Origin: Anticarsia gemmatalis
Lineage: Eukaryota > Arthropoda > Insecta > Lepidoptera > Erebidae
Assembly (NCBI RefSeq): GCF_050436995.1
Contig: NC_134746.1
Location: 10,600,501-10,664,500 of the forward strand
DNA length: 64,000 nt
Direction: 5' to 3'
This document shows, piece by piece, positions 29,401 to 41,500 of this stretch; the stretch's first letter is position 1, and every line of letters begins with the position of its first letter. Below the pieces are notes generated by a model that worked only from the letters and a program-made list of their open reading frames with translations, searched no databases and had not been told where the DNA came from. A program made the translations under genes and the position numbers.

Positions 29401-29815
29401 TTTCCAGCTATTTTAGTTCAGTTGGTGGTTGCGATGTTAAATTGCCTTTGATTACCTATTCTGGTTAAGGCATTCGTGGTGATCGATATTAGTATGAGCT
29501 TACAATACAATGCAAACATGTCGATTATGTTTTAAACCTAGACTATTTTAAAAACATAATGGATACGATCATAAATACCATATGAATGGAGTAGGTAGAT
29601 GTTGGAACTCAATGCCTTATTAAGTATGTCTGCTTATTCTTTTGCGAAAGCTTCATCAGTTTATGAGAACAAGTTAATGATGTGCACAGATTTTTCTCTT
29701 GTTAGTATTTTTAGTTCTTACTTTATTTTGAAATAGACATTCGTGGGATTGAAAGGCAGTTTTCTCTAATTGTTTAATACTTTAGGCAGAGAGCACAACT
29801 CATCAACTCACATTG

Positions 29816-29821
29816 TTTATT
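29816..29821 (-). promoter_or_regulatory. candidate distal Pgk polyadenylation signal
   Basis: AATAAA on the minus strand, about 260 bases after the Pgk stop codon. It is followed by a GT-rich stretch (GTGAGTTGATGAGTTGTG), as expected downstream of a cleavage site. Confidence 0.5.
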
Positions 29822-29891
29822 GCCATACAAACAAATATAAAATGAGGATATACAAAGGTCAAAAATAAAAGAAGGAAAATAAAATCAACAT

Positions 29892-29897
29892 TTTATT
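29892..29897 (-). promoter_or_regulatory. candidate proximal Pgk polyadenylation signal
   Basis: AATAAA on the minus strand about 180 bases after the Pgk stop, within CAAATAAAATG and followed by a T-rich stretch. The sequence alone does not decide between this and the distal signal. Confidence 0.45.
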
Positions 29898-30077
29898 TGA
29901 TTCTCGCAATAAGTTATTATTGTATTCGATATACACGACATGATTCTTGTCTTACACTTAAATATAATGTACTATACATACATACATCTCACTTAAAAAT
30001 TATAATTTTAATTCTCTATGATTCGGTATAATTTCTTCAACATCACTATAAAGCAAGAAGGTTTGATGGCATGTACT

Positions 30078-33000
30078 CTATGCATCAGACAAGGCTGCTA
30101 CGCCGGGAAGAACTTTACCTGAAAAAAAAAGAATAAACTTATGCAGGGGCCGAAACAAGTTCCGAGGTCGAAAATACTGATTTTACTGACCAAAAATTCA
30201 AAAATACTGACCAAATACAGACCATTTCTAAACCGTTTTTCAGGTGAATGGTGTGAAATAACGAAAAATACAGTCGAATTGAGAAGTCAAAATCCTTTTT
30301 TTAAGACTGTTAAAAAGCTTATTTTCGGTTATTGGTCTCCACCATCCCCGTAGTCAACCAGCATCGCCTTTTTAGTGTGTTAAAAAGCTTTGTTAATAAA
30401 GTTTTCAATCAGGTCTTAAGAATTTTCGATCAGATCTTACGAATTTTCAATCAGGTCTTACGAGTTTTCAATCAGGTCTTACGAATTTTCAATCAGGTCT
30501 TAAGAATTTTCAATTAGGTCTTACGAATTTTCAATCAGGTCTTACGAATTTTCAATCAGCTCTTACGAGTTTTCAATCAGGTCTTAAGAAGTTTCGCAAA
30601 AGTGCGCAACGGCGCTAAAGAATTTTCACTTCAAAAATATTGATTTCAAAAAAAATAGTAAATTTTAGTTTGCTGTTCTATTGAAGTCATGTGATGCTTC
30701 AATACATGTACATATATGTTACTGTAAAAGCCCGAACTGTGGTAAATCCTAAGATTTTCCAGTATAACCTAAGATTTGCCAACTCTCAATGGTAAAAGTC
30801 CGAACAATTCTTTTATTTCGAACTTTTACCTATATTCACTTGATGATGTCGAGATGTCGCCGGAGCCCCGCTTCGCGGGGTGCTTTCCTGCATTGCATTG
30901 CATTCCTGCTGGGTGGTTTAAAAAAAAATAACCGCAAAGGCTAAGGTGGGAGCGAGCGAAGCGAAGCTCCCACCTCAGCCTTCTAACCTAACTTACCCAT
31001 GTCGCTTTGCCCAAAACTCCTTCTTTATAACTATGTTACGGTATATAATTATACCGTTACATAGTTATGAAGAAGGAGTTTTGTATATACTGTATATGTT
31101 ACAGTTTTTAAACTCCGGCTTGTTCGGACTTTTACCATTGAGAGTTGGTAAATCTTAGGTTTTACCTTAAAATCTTAGGATTTACCACTTAGGGCTTTTA
31201 CAGTAACATATATATTACGCAGATCATCAACATAATATCGAGCATCCAAAGCAGCCCTCTGGATATGATTACTGGGCAAATCGAGAATGTAAGATTGGCC
31301 AACAGCAAAGGAAATCCAAAAAAAACGTGTGTGAGTTTGGAAAAATACTGACAATACTGACCGATTTTCTAAAATACTGACTTTTACTGACCAGGTCCAA
31401 AAATACTGACTTTTACTGACTTTACTGACCTGTTTCGGCCCCTGCTTATGGTAACTTTTTTTTTACACATTTCCTAAAATAATATATAAGGATTTAAGCA
31501 TTGAATCAATTATTCACACTTCTCGATATTATGTGATTGGCAAAATTACTACCTAAACGGATGTACCTAGCAACTAAATTAAGTAAAATTAAATTTATCA
31601 AGGATTTATTTTATTAATAAACTATATTATTTAAATTGGCCACTACCTCGTAATAAATATTACCTAAAAAAGTATATAGTATAGAAAGATCGTTATTTTT
31701 CGTATAGAGGGCAGCACTTACCTTCGAGCAACTCTAGAGAGGCGCCGCCACCGGTGGAGACGTGAGACACTTTGTCTTCCGTGCCCCATTTAGCGCAGCA
31801 TGTGGCGGTATCACCTCCACCTATAACGGAAAACAGCTTTTATTATAGTGATTACTGCTTATTGCTGGTTGCACAATTTACAGACAAAGTAAACGATAGA
31901 AAAGGTGAGAGCAATTCAATGGTAGTGAAATTCTACTTCTTATGCCGACTAAACATATCTCAAAGTATTGGCGACTGGCCGAAAATACAATATAAAAAAG
32001 GTTTTTCATGATGAGTGTTGCTAGTATTTTTCAAATCGGGCTATTATTGCAGTTACGTTTGTATCGCTGTTTTCAAAAACATTTTTGACAATAGTCTTTA
32101 TAGACACTAATATAGTTGTAAAAAGATAGAAAGTGGTACTAACCAATAATAGTGATGGTGCCATTGGATGTTGCCTTTACAACACCATCCATAAGAGCCC
32201 TGGTGCCTCCAGCGAACTTCTCAAATTCGAACACACCAGCGGGTCTGTGCGACAAAATATCAAAATTAAGTCACACATTCATTACATAGTACAATTTAGT
32301 TAGGAATTTTCAAAAAAGTTTCGTAATAAGTTCACTAACCACATTGAACTTTATAATTTCGGTATTAAGGCCAATTTTTCAATGTAAATTGTGTCCAAAA
32401 TATTTGAATACGTTTCAAATTACGTACCCATTCCAAACAATAACTTTAGCTCTGGCAATAGGTTCAGCGAAAATTTCTCTTGATTTAGGTCCGACATCAA
32501 GTCCCATCCAGCCGTCGGGTATGCCCGACTGTACGTCAGCAGTGCCAACCTGAGAACAAAAAATAATATCACCAATTAAACAAAAATTCAAATAAGAAGC
32601 TGATGGTGAGGCTAGTAGCTTTACAAATTACTTTACCGCATTTAGTCACTTGCGACCTAGCCGAGTTGCCATTAATACGTACATCTTTTGCCGCAAGGCA
32701 TTAATCCTGCAGTCTTAGTCACCCATCTAAAATTGTTAGTAGTTGCAATGCTTACCTGTGCATTCTCGTCAAATTTATCAGCTGTGATGAAGTCAACAGG
32801 AAGGTGGACCTTTACATTGTTCTTGGCGGCCTTTTCCAAAAGCTTCGCGACGATCTTCGCTCCATCAGCATCATACAGCGAATTGCCGATCTAAAAACAG
32901 AAATTATCTGTAAAAATCCTAAAAGGAAATAGTTTTGTATTCCAATCAATAATTTTGTATTAATATTTTGCAGTAAACCAGTTGAAATTAGGTTACTGAT

Positions 33001-34961
33001 GCTATCCTAGAGGTTTCAATGTAAGTCGATCAATTCTAGTACGAACTAGTTTTATTTGTAGTGCATTAGGATCAATCAGTGTATAGCCTTGGATGAACTA
33101 CGTAATTTGTTCTGATAGCTTTTCATAGATCTAGCAACATTCTTTGATGTAGGTCATCTGAACTGGTACGAACTGGTCAAACTAGGTTAAGATAATGACC
33201 ATTTTTATAGTATGAATATCTCACATAGAACTAGGATTGTTTTGAAGATATCTGCTATTTTAAGTTACAACCATAAATAGTTAAGTACTCAATAAGAAGT
33301 AAGCCACTACAATATTTTATGACAGCAGATTTGTAAAAAAGTTGTCAAGCTAAATTGTTTATAATCTGTTGTAATTTAAACACAGATTATTAATTAAAAC
33401 ACACACACACAGATTAGAAATTAAGCTAGGAAAAAAGTATTATAACTTTTTAAAATAAATATTGAGAAATACTTACAGCCATGCCTTGAGTCTCCTTGAG
33501 GAAAGTGTAAGCCATGCCTCCACCAATGATCATCTCATTGACCTTGTCCAGCAAGTTCTCAATGAGCAAGATCTTGTCAGCTACTTTAGCACCACCCAGG
33601 ATGGCAAGGAATGGCCTGGAAAATAAATGATCCAATATTTAATATGCTTTTATATAGATAGCTGAAAAGGACACAGTTTTTCACTACTATACATCTCTTT
33701 ATGCACTTTTTTAAATAATAGAAGTGTTAAAACATAAAATTGTTTATGGAAGGGCAAAAGGAAATATTTAATGTATGTAGTTGTAATAAGTTATAGGGCA
33801 GTAAGCCATAAGTTGTTAGTCAGTTGGTAGGAAGGAAAGTGATTAACATACCTTTCTGGCTCATGCAGGGCCTTGGCAAAGTACTGCAGTTCTTTCTTGA
33901 GAAGGAAGCCACTGGCTCTTTGGTCAAAGCCCTCGCCCATCATAGAGCTGTGAGCCCTGTGTGCCGTGCCTGTTAAAAAGAAGTTAATATTTAATGCTTG
34001 TGAAAACTTATGTAGTACATTGTTTAACTTATCTCTTGGCTATATCTTGATATGGTGATACTAATTTGCAATATAAAATGTTCAGTTAATTATTATTCCA
34101 CCAAATATATTTCTGGTATAATTTTTAAGATTATTTACTGTGATCGGTCATTGTACTTAGATTTTTTAAAGGGCATCTCCAACCATATCCCTTTTAAATC
34201 AAAGATAAGAACATATTTTTTACTTACCAAAAGCATCATTGATGTACACATCTCCCAGTTTCCTCAAGCTCTGTCTAAAAGCCTTGACTTTCTCCGGGTC
34301 AGCCTTCACTTTAGCACCAGAGGCATCAACACCTTTGCCTTCTTCTTCAACATGGAACCGGAGGTTCTCCAACAAGATAATGGAACCTGGTGCAGGGTCT
34401 GCACAAGCACCTTCAACCTCAGGGCCAACACAGTCTGACAGGAAAGTGACATCCCTGAAAATTAAAAATTCTACTGTCATGTCACTAACCAATAAAATGT
34501 AATTTTGTTATCTTTGCTATTGTTATTGTTAGGTAAACTTTATCTATTTAATAATAATTAAAATAAATATATGTAGACGATGATGCAATAAAGGATGTTA
34601 TGACATTAATTTCTTACTTGTTCAGAAGTTTCTTGAGCTCTTCAGCGACCGGCTTCAAAGTGTATTTCAAGTTTGCTTGACCATCCGGCCTGCCCAGATG
34701 TGACATAAGCACGACAGACTTCGCACCTTTATCCAAGGCATATTTGACTGAATCCAAAGCAGCAACGATGCGCTGGTTGTTGGTAATCACTCCCTCTTTA
34801 AGAGGAACATTGAAGTCCACTCTGTAATTAATCAATCAATTTTTAAGGTGACTGTGTTAGGATTTGATTTTTAACGAATTATATGTATCAAAAACGTACC
34901 TCATCAAAACTCTCTTGCCGGTTAAGTTAAGGGCATCAATACTCAGTTTGTTTAAAGCCAT
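30078..34961 (-). CDS. Pgk: phosphoglycerate kinase, complete, ten exons
   Basis: Exons on the minus strand: 34961-34900, 34821-34618, 34454-34228, 33969-33852, 33615-33477, 32890-32756, 32549-32428, 32244-32144, 31820-31722 and 30118-30078. They join in frame to 1248 nt (415 residues plus TAG), the usual PGK length. The enzyme transfers phosphate from 1,3-bisphosphoglycerate to ADP in cytosolic glycolysis. Visible family motifs: RVDFNVP from residue 21, the substrate arginine in NNQRI (38), SHLGRPDG at 61-68, LENLRFH, GTAHRAHSS, the hinge and nucleotide-site segment ILGGAKV, and the nucleotide loop GGGDTAT at about 370-376. The C-terminus is LPGVAALSDA. No key residue is missing. The last intron (30119-31721) has been invaded by a composite transposable element. 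The start ATG lies 543 bp from the start of the divergent wds gene. Confidence 0.97.
30402..30590. repeat. nine-unit 21-bp tandem array
   Basis: Nine head-to-tail copies of TTTTCAATCAGGTCTTACGAA, varying at a few positions (CTTAAGAA or CTTACGAG, and TCGATCAGATC in unit 2). It is a minisatellite internal to the outer element, 3' of the Pgk exon 9 donor. Because 21 is a multiple of three it reads as an artificial repeated peptide in an open frame. Confidence 0.92.
30937..30982. repeat. 17-bp GC-rich hairpin inside the inner element
   Basis: Arms AAGGCTAAGGTGGGAGC (30937-30953) and GCTCCCACCTCAGCCTT (30966-30982) pair with one mismatch around a 12-base purine-rich loop. The shorter second copy of the element lacks this part. 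Confidence 0.8.
31013..31082. repeat. 33-bp foldback inside the inner element
   Basis: Arms 31013-31045 and 31050-31082 pair over 33 bases with two mismatches around a TAAT loop, starting AAAACTCCTTCTT. It may be a third, tiny foldback element inserted into the second, or a structural part of it. Confidence 0.85.
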
Positions 34962-35504
34962 TTTGATATTATTTTACCAAGTTATTCGTATTTTCTCAGT
35001 CCGCAGCGGCAAGTGGCCCTTCAAAAAGTGACACTTTTAACCTTGGTAATGTCAAAGAGGTCAAACATACTTGCCATTTTCATAATAAAAACCACACGCA
35101 TATATCGATAGATTCGCAGGTTTATATGGAGACAAAAGAGCATTTTTTTATATTAATGTATTTAAAAATTAAATAGTTTTTATGATTTATAAACGATTTA
35201 TTTTTATTTCATAAAGTCATTTACCATAAACAATTGGCAAGTCAGCTAGAATGTTGCGGGAGGTAATATTTTTAAAATGATGTTGGCATCACTGTTCGCT
35301 CTTCGCGAAATATGCACGCATTGAGACGCCCGGATTTAGAATGTTCTTTGAAAATCTACGTTGAAATATATGTAAAAACTGGAGTGTGTGACGAGTTCCG
35401 TGTGTTACCTGTTCCAAAGTTTAATTTAAATTGTTGTTCTTTGTGTATTAGTGACTGTGTTGGGTGACGAACAACGTAAAGCGTAGTGCGTCGAAAGTTG
35501 AAAC
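34962..35504. promoter_or_regulatory. shared upstream region of Pgk and wds (head-to-head)
   Basis: 543 bp separate the two divergent start codons and must contain both transcription starts. No TATA box is well placed. The Pgk side has a more GC-rich stretch (CAGTCCGCAGCGGCAAGTGG). A TATCGATA word sits at 35103-35110. Both genes are expected to be broadly expressed, which fits a bidirectional housekeeping promoter; the sharing itself is inferred. Confidence 0.6.
35103..35110. promoter_or_regulatory. DRE-type site TATCGATA
   Basis: The exact palindromic 8-mer known in Drosophila as the DREF-binding element of housekeeping promoters. It lies 142 bp upstream of the Pgk ATG and 395 bp upstream of the wds ATG. 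That it is used in this species is inferred. Confidence 0.55.
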
Positions 35505-38500
35505 ATGGTGCCGCTAGGTCCCGGGCCAGGCCATCCTGCTGCACACCAAGCACACGGTGGGCCCTCCGCCAATCTTTCCGGTCCAAATTCGTTATCACAA
35601 TCCACCCCGCAGTCGAACAAGTCTTCAGTGGCGGTAAGTAGCGTCCCGTCATTGTATTTCATTGGTTTGCGTCAGTCTGGCGGGCGGCACATGTTTATGT
35701 AACTTCAACTGGTATGAGCACGTGCGATTTGGCGCTAATTTTGATGTCGGTTTCCAGAAGCCGAATTACACGCTCAAATTTACGTTAGCGGGACACACGA
35801 AGGCTGTGTCGTCAGTTAAATTCAGTCCAAATGGAGAATGGCTGGCAAGCTCCTGTGAGTATACTCAAATTTTGCATAATAATTAGTTCGTTATAGTTAT
35901 TTATTTACGTTTGATGAGCCCATATGTTTAGTTGTTTATTTTTTATAATAGTCACAGTAGGCCTTTATCATATCTAGCAGTTAATTATCAACTTCAGTTA
36001 ACATAATGAGGTAGGTTTATTTATAAATTGACAGAATAGAATTGTTTTAAACCTTATGCGATTAGCATAGTGTTCATTTTAATGAGCATGTGCCAGTTTT
36101 GTTAAGCTTTTGTTGCTAGGTGCATGCCGGGCATGTGCCTCACATATTTTGGGATATTTTTATCAATGCAGTTCTGGGTAATCATTATATCACATTGTGT
36201 AAGAACAACAATGTTAGAGTTCATTGTTATAGTAGTGTGATAGGTCCAATCTAGTTGTAAGTAGCATTAGTCATCACAATTGTGGAATATTTGGCCATTA
36301 TTACTGCCCTAGCAACAAGGTTCAATTAACTCTATTGCATGAGAATGAGTGTAACAAGTAGAAAGTGGGTATAATAGACAACTTCCTCAAATTATTATAT
36401 CTTGAAGTCATTTTAACTAGTTTTCTAATAAGAACATGTATTAATGATTCCTAAAATAAAAAGATAACTAGATATTATATGGAGGAAATAACAGAACTCA
36501 ACATCATTGACCTACATAAAGAATATAGGTAGGGAGTAGAAAAATCATATTTATTTTAGATATTATGCTAAACTCACTGTACACTCAGCAATATTGAGCC
36601 AAACATTTGTACAAAGGTTGGCCTTGACTACAGCCAATAGTTGGAAGTAGTATTATAATACAATCTACAACATGTTTTTTTGTTTCTTAAACATGATGTA
36701 ATGGCTGCTCACACATTTGTCAAGCTAATTTGGAATGATTAACTTTTCTTTTACCACAAGGTATTTTTTTAAACAAATGTTAACAAGGTCACACACAAAA
36801 TGCTAATGTAAATTGAATTGATGGCTTAAATGTTGTCAATGCAACAGCATTAATGTTTTTTGAATAAAATACTTTCTATGGTATAAAAACTCTTGATTAA
36901 AGTTTTGCTTTTACTAGCAAACATGGACATAAATTCATCATTATTAAAATTTGCATAAATCAGTACTTGAATTGACTTTTTTCTACAAAGAATGAATCAT
37001 AGTTATATTTAAGCACTGTTGCTATGTGTTATTTATTTGTTCAGTTCAGGTGATATAATCATCCAATTTCTAAAATTTTTAAATTGTTTTGTGCCTGAAT
37101 AAGTACTCTTTGGCTTATCTTAGTTTAATATGTAGGTTACTCAGATTAACTTTTTAAAATATTTTAATAGCAATCTATTTATAATACCTAATAATTATAA
37201 TTTTTACCTTTTCTATCAAATCTGTATGTAAAATGTTCATTCACTAATACAAGTCTTTTAAATTTGCAGCCGCTGACAAACTTATTAAGGTGTGGGGTGC
37301 TTATGATGGCAAATTTGAGAAGACAATATCAGGACACAAAATGGGAATCAGTGATGTGGCTTGGTCATCAGACAGCAGGTTGATAGTCAGTGCCAGTGAC
37401 GATAAGACTTTAAAGGTAAATATCAAGTGTGTATATAATAATATCTCTATGGGAAAAAGGCATAATTTTATGTATGGGTAGATGTATGTCTGCATTTTCT
37501 ACAGTAAAATGGCTTATGGTATATGTATATTGACACTGAACGAAGGCAATGCAAAAGTAGGTGTATGATATACCTATTTAATCTAAGAATTTTTTAACCA
37601 AAAATGTTGAAATACTAGTGTTTTATTATTGCTTGCTGTTGTTAAGTGCTTGTGTATCATTCTGATACAAGCTACATTCATATTTTAAATAAGTTCTATG
37701 CCACTATCATAAAATCTAGAATTACAAGTTTTTCTAGTAATAAAATGTAGCTTTATTGAGTTGCTATAATGTGTTTTTTGGATACTTACGTGTACATAAC
37801 AATAGCAATCTAGGAAGTCTTAAAAATTTTGCAGAGAAATCTGTTATATTAATTCTAATGCAACTTATCTTGTGTTTAACAAGGCTGTGACTAGAGTAAA
37901 GTCAGTCTTTAATAACATTAGTTTTCAAAATGCGTGTATAATTCGTCCTCGTAACGGTCGCGTGAATTGTGTACTACTCCATATTTCGTATTCATTGATA
38001 CCACGGCTTACCGTCGACCTTTGGTTGGCATGCGCCGACCGGCTTTTGTAATGAGAATCATCTTTTAAACAATTACTTAGACTACACATACTTGCGAGGT
38101 CATTGTCTTCAGTTTGCATAGTAACCATATGGTTGCTATGTAGGTTGTTTACTTTGCTATTTTATTGTCGAAAAATTTCGATAATTTCTGCATTGTGATT
38201 CATTTAGGTAGTCTGGTTGAGGTTGGTGGTTTGTTTAAATGTGGCAATTTTTGTATTTAAATTAATTATGGATGAAAATATTTAGATTAATAAAACTTCA
38301 TGATGAATACATATTCATATATTCTATTACCTAATTAGCCAACATAATCCTAACATTCATAAGTAAAACCGAAATAACCATCCAAAAAAGTTAAAATTTC
38401 ACGCAGCCTAAAGGCGGCAAAGGGATGTAAAACCGCGCGCAATTTTACGTAACAAAGTTAAAGTACAGCGTGTACAGAAGGTACCGCAGGTGCGAGGCGG

Positions 38501-41500
38501 GGGCGGGCTCACCGACCCGTTCAGGGGGATGAGGGGAGGGGTAACAAGGAATCGCGTGAGGCCTTTACAAACACGCGGCATCGGTTGACATTTATAAAGA
38601 CCGTTTATAGGAAACCGTTTGGGTTCGGGTAAACACTCGTTATACCGTCGTTTGTACTGCAAACGTGATGAAATCGCGTGAAAACTCCGATATTATTTTA
38701 AACCGTCATAGGCGAGTGAGCGTGGGTTTACAATTTTACATAGAAATATTGGAGCAGTGAATGATATTGAACAACAAATCCGGTGACGCAAGTTCCCAGT
38801 ATATGCTTGCACCTATTACTATCTTACTAGGTATTTAAATACTGCACCGCCTTGAGATAAATTTATAAGGAGCAAATCTGGGTTAGTTCTGTTATCAGAC
38901 TATTGTGATTGCTAGGTCAATTTAGTATCCTTATTCGGTGTATTATTGATTTCAATTTGTTTCTGACATTTAATTCAGACGAAACACTCCTGTAGAAAAT
39001 AATCCTTATTTAGACTCAAGTTTACCTTAGGTAGGTATAAAACTTCTATACGTAAGGGTGGTAACAATGTCTGCGTGTATGTGACTTCATTGCCTACAAA
39101 AAATTGGGAAATCCCCTTTGAGCAATCTGCTAAAAATTCGTCGACCCTAATCGCGATTGTGTCATCGACTTGAACTTGTTGCTATGGTTACGCTCGACTC
39201 TCACTGGTTATAAATATTCGTGTACAAATTGACCTCAATCGTTTTAAAATCTTGAAGCTTACTTCCTTTGTCGAAATAGTCTTGAGTACGTAGATAAAAT
39301 AGTTGACAGGTTACTGAACTGTTTGATATCTCAACTGATAACGCTGTTAGGTTAATAACTGCTTTCTAAGTTGCAAGGCGTTTTTTGTAGTCAAATTTTG
39401 ATAAGCGACGAGATCTCTATTTATAACTAAAAAAGTATTTCCTTGTAGAAGGAACGTGACCTTTAATTATATGTTCCTTATTTTCTATTTGACCTCGATG
39501 TTACGAGTATAAAAGACAAAGTTAAATTTGTCTTGTTGTTCGTACTAAAGTAACACGATAAATAATAAGAAGAGATCATACCATACATACATATTTATAC
39601 AATATCATGCTTGTTAATACTCGTAAGGAGACTGAAGGCAGAGGTGTAAAAAATACCCATGTTTCGCTATTATCAATGTTAGTCTCTTGTAATAGGGGGC
39701 AAGCGTATTGCCATAATCATGATTACTACTTATCTTGAGATCACACCATATTAGGCTTTAAAGACTACATACTTTATGTAATAAATTATGAAAATCGTGA
39801 AAGAACTATAAAACCCGAGCGGGTAATGGAAAATCCCTCGCACTTCTTTACTCCCACTTATAAACAAGAAACTCGTAAAAGTCTATTCTCACGAGTTAAA
39901 TATTAACGGCCTTACGCAAAAATCTATTGACAAAAAAAGTATGGAAAGTTACTCTTTATTTAGGATGAGAAGCCACGCGTCGTCTCGTTAAAATTAGACC
40001 AGTGTTCGCACTATAATTAGAAATGGTTCATAGACATTTAATTACTTCTATGTGTCTTTTTTTATTAGGAACTCTGCGTGACACAATGTGTTAGTCTAGT
40101 AGGATTTAAATGGCGAAATGTGGTTTTATTGTGTTGTAGATGTTTAACGTAAATACGATTGTTTTATTTATAAGGTTTGTATTATTTATCTCGTAACGAT
40201 AATAATGTCTAAAAGCACAGAGACTATTGCATACAGAATAAGGGTTTGGTTTACGAAAACACATAAGTTATGTATTAGCTTGCAAGTTATCCGAAAATAA
40301 CATGTAAATGAGTGAGAAATCTAGGACAAATCCGTCATTCACAATAGAATATTAGTTAAATTTGTCATTGATGTTGAAGGCCTGTTGGGTTGAAAAATTG
40401 CGCGTTAATCTAAGCTTATTTGAATTTGTATTTCGATCAGAGATTGAAAATAATCTTCGCAATTTAGGTTGCCGCCCTATCGCAGGCGTTCAAACTTAGG
40501 TCTCTCACGATTTAATCGATCTACGTAATAATCTTCAGTGTTATTAGAAACGCCTACATATCATTTATAATCTGTTATTGTTATGTTCCAGGTATGGGAG
40601 CTCAGTTCGGGCAAATGTTTGAAAACATTAAAAGGCCACAGCAATTACGTGTTCTGCTGTAATTTTAATCCACAAAGCAATCTTATCGTATCAGGCAGTT
40701 TTGACGAGAGCGTACGGATATGGGATGTAAGAACAGGTAAACATTTTATATACTTTTATTTTACTATCTGTACAAAGAAAATTTTAACTATATCGTATAT
40801 ACAAAATATATTTTAAGTTATTCTCTCTCTGTGTCTAATTCCGTCTTCTATTTTACTGTATGAATGATGAACTCGAAATATGTTTAATTGCCAATATTTT
40901 CGATTAAACTAGTCCTGGTAATGATCATAATTTAGTAAATGCTGGTTGGATGTGTCGGAATACAATATTGAAACGGTCCAATAATCTCTAAAAACTAGTG
41001 CATTATACCTAATCCGTTACCATTTCACATTATAAAAAGTACCTTAAATAGGCGTGACTGTCAGTCACGAACGTGCCGTTTAACAGAAGGTTTGATCAGA
41101 AATTACTGACTTATGTTACGTTGCACAATGTATTTGTGTAGGCCATTAGCGCCATGCTGTGAACACATTTTCACCATACAACTGAGCTTGCATAATTTGA
41201 ATACGAATGGTAACTTCGTTTGGCCGGGTGGTATTGTATCCACGTTATAATAACGTCTTATGTCGCGATCACTTTAGAATTCGGTCGTTTACACTGTCGT
41301 ATGAATTTGTGGTATATAAGTTGAAGATGTTTTTAATTGTCATGCTCATGCTTTAAACACTTTATTAAAGAGATGATATAAATTGCCAGGGTATCCTATT
41401 TTTTAAATACGGTGTATACACTTTCTCTACTATAACTATGAACTATACAATATGATCTTAATATTGGTCCAAAGTAGGTACTGGTAACTTTTTGCTTAGA

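Larger units (their letters stand above)
14060..29815. other. intergenic region with dispersed repeats
   Basis: About 15.8 kb between the PDZD8 start and the Pgk 3' end. No convincing coding exon was found on either strand. The longest open frame (25944-26318, 124 codons) has no recognisable protein character. The upstream promoter and any leader exon of PDZD8 should lie here but could not be placed. Recognisable contents are listed separately: hairpin 15834-15860, MITE-like element 16051-16200, and repeats 19468-19713 and 20348-20435. Confidence 0.6.
30717..31208. mobile_element. inner TIR/foldback element, copy 1 (nested)
   Basis: About 90-bp inverted repeats (30717-30807 and 31120-31208) start TGTTACTGTAAAAGCCC and end GGTAAAAGTCCGAACAA, with few mismatches. 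A 4-bp TATA duplication flanks the element. Each arm has two subterminal CCTAAGATTT words. The middle contains two strong hairpins (30937-30982 and 31013-31082) and no coding frame. The relative at 62924-63213 proves that it is a separate mobile family and not just the middle of the outer element. Confidence 0.87.
30144..31444. mobile_element. outer non-autonomous TIR element inside the last Pgk intron
   Basis: A perfect 14-bp terminal inverted repeat, CAGGGGCCGAAACA, bounds 1301 bp. Exact 6-bp copies of CTTATG flank it (30138-30143 and 31445-31450), the target-site duplication. Both ends carry subterminal copies of AAAATACTGA(C)TTTTACTGACC in the same orientation. The interior holds a 21-bp tandem array (30402-30590) and a nested element (30717-31208). 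No transposase frame is present. The CAGGGG terminus is hAT-like, but hAT elements normally duplicate 8 bp, so I leave the superfamily unassigned. Confidence 0.88.

Noticed and set aside
30332..30517. Open frame encoding a periodic peptide (IFNQVLR repeats)
   Set aside because: It is the 21-bp tandem array read in frame inside a transposon in the Pgk intron; periodicity alone keeps it open.
30402..30590. CRISPR-like regularly repeated units
   Set aside because: Units are directly adjacent without unique spacers, and the context is an animal intron; it is a minisatellite.
33400..33412. CA dinucleotide run in a Pgk intron
   Set aside because: An ordinary short microsatellite.
34052..34502. 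Plus-strand frames over Pgk exon 3
   Set aside because: They are antisense shadows of a confirmed Pgk exon.
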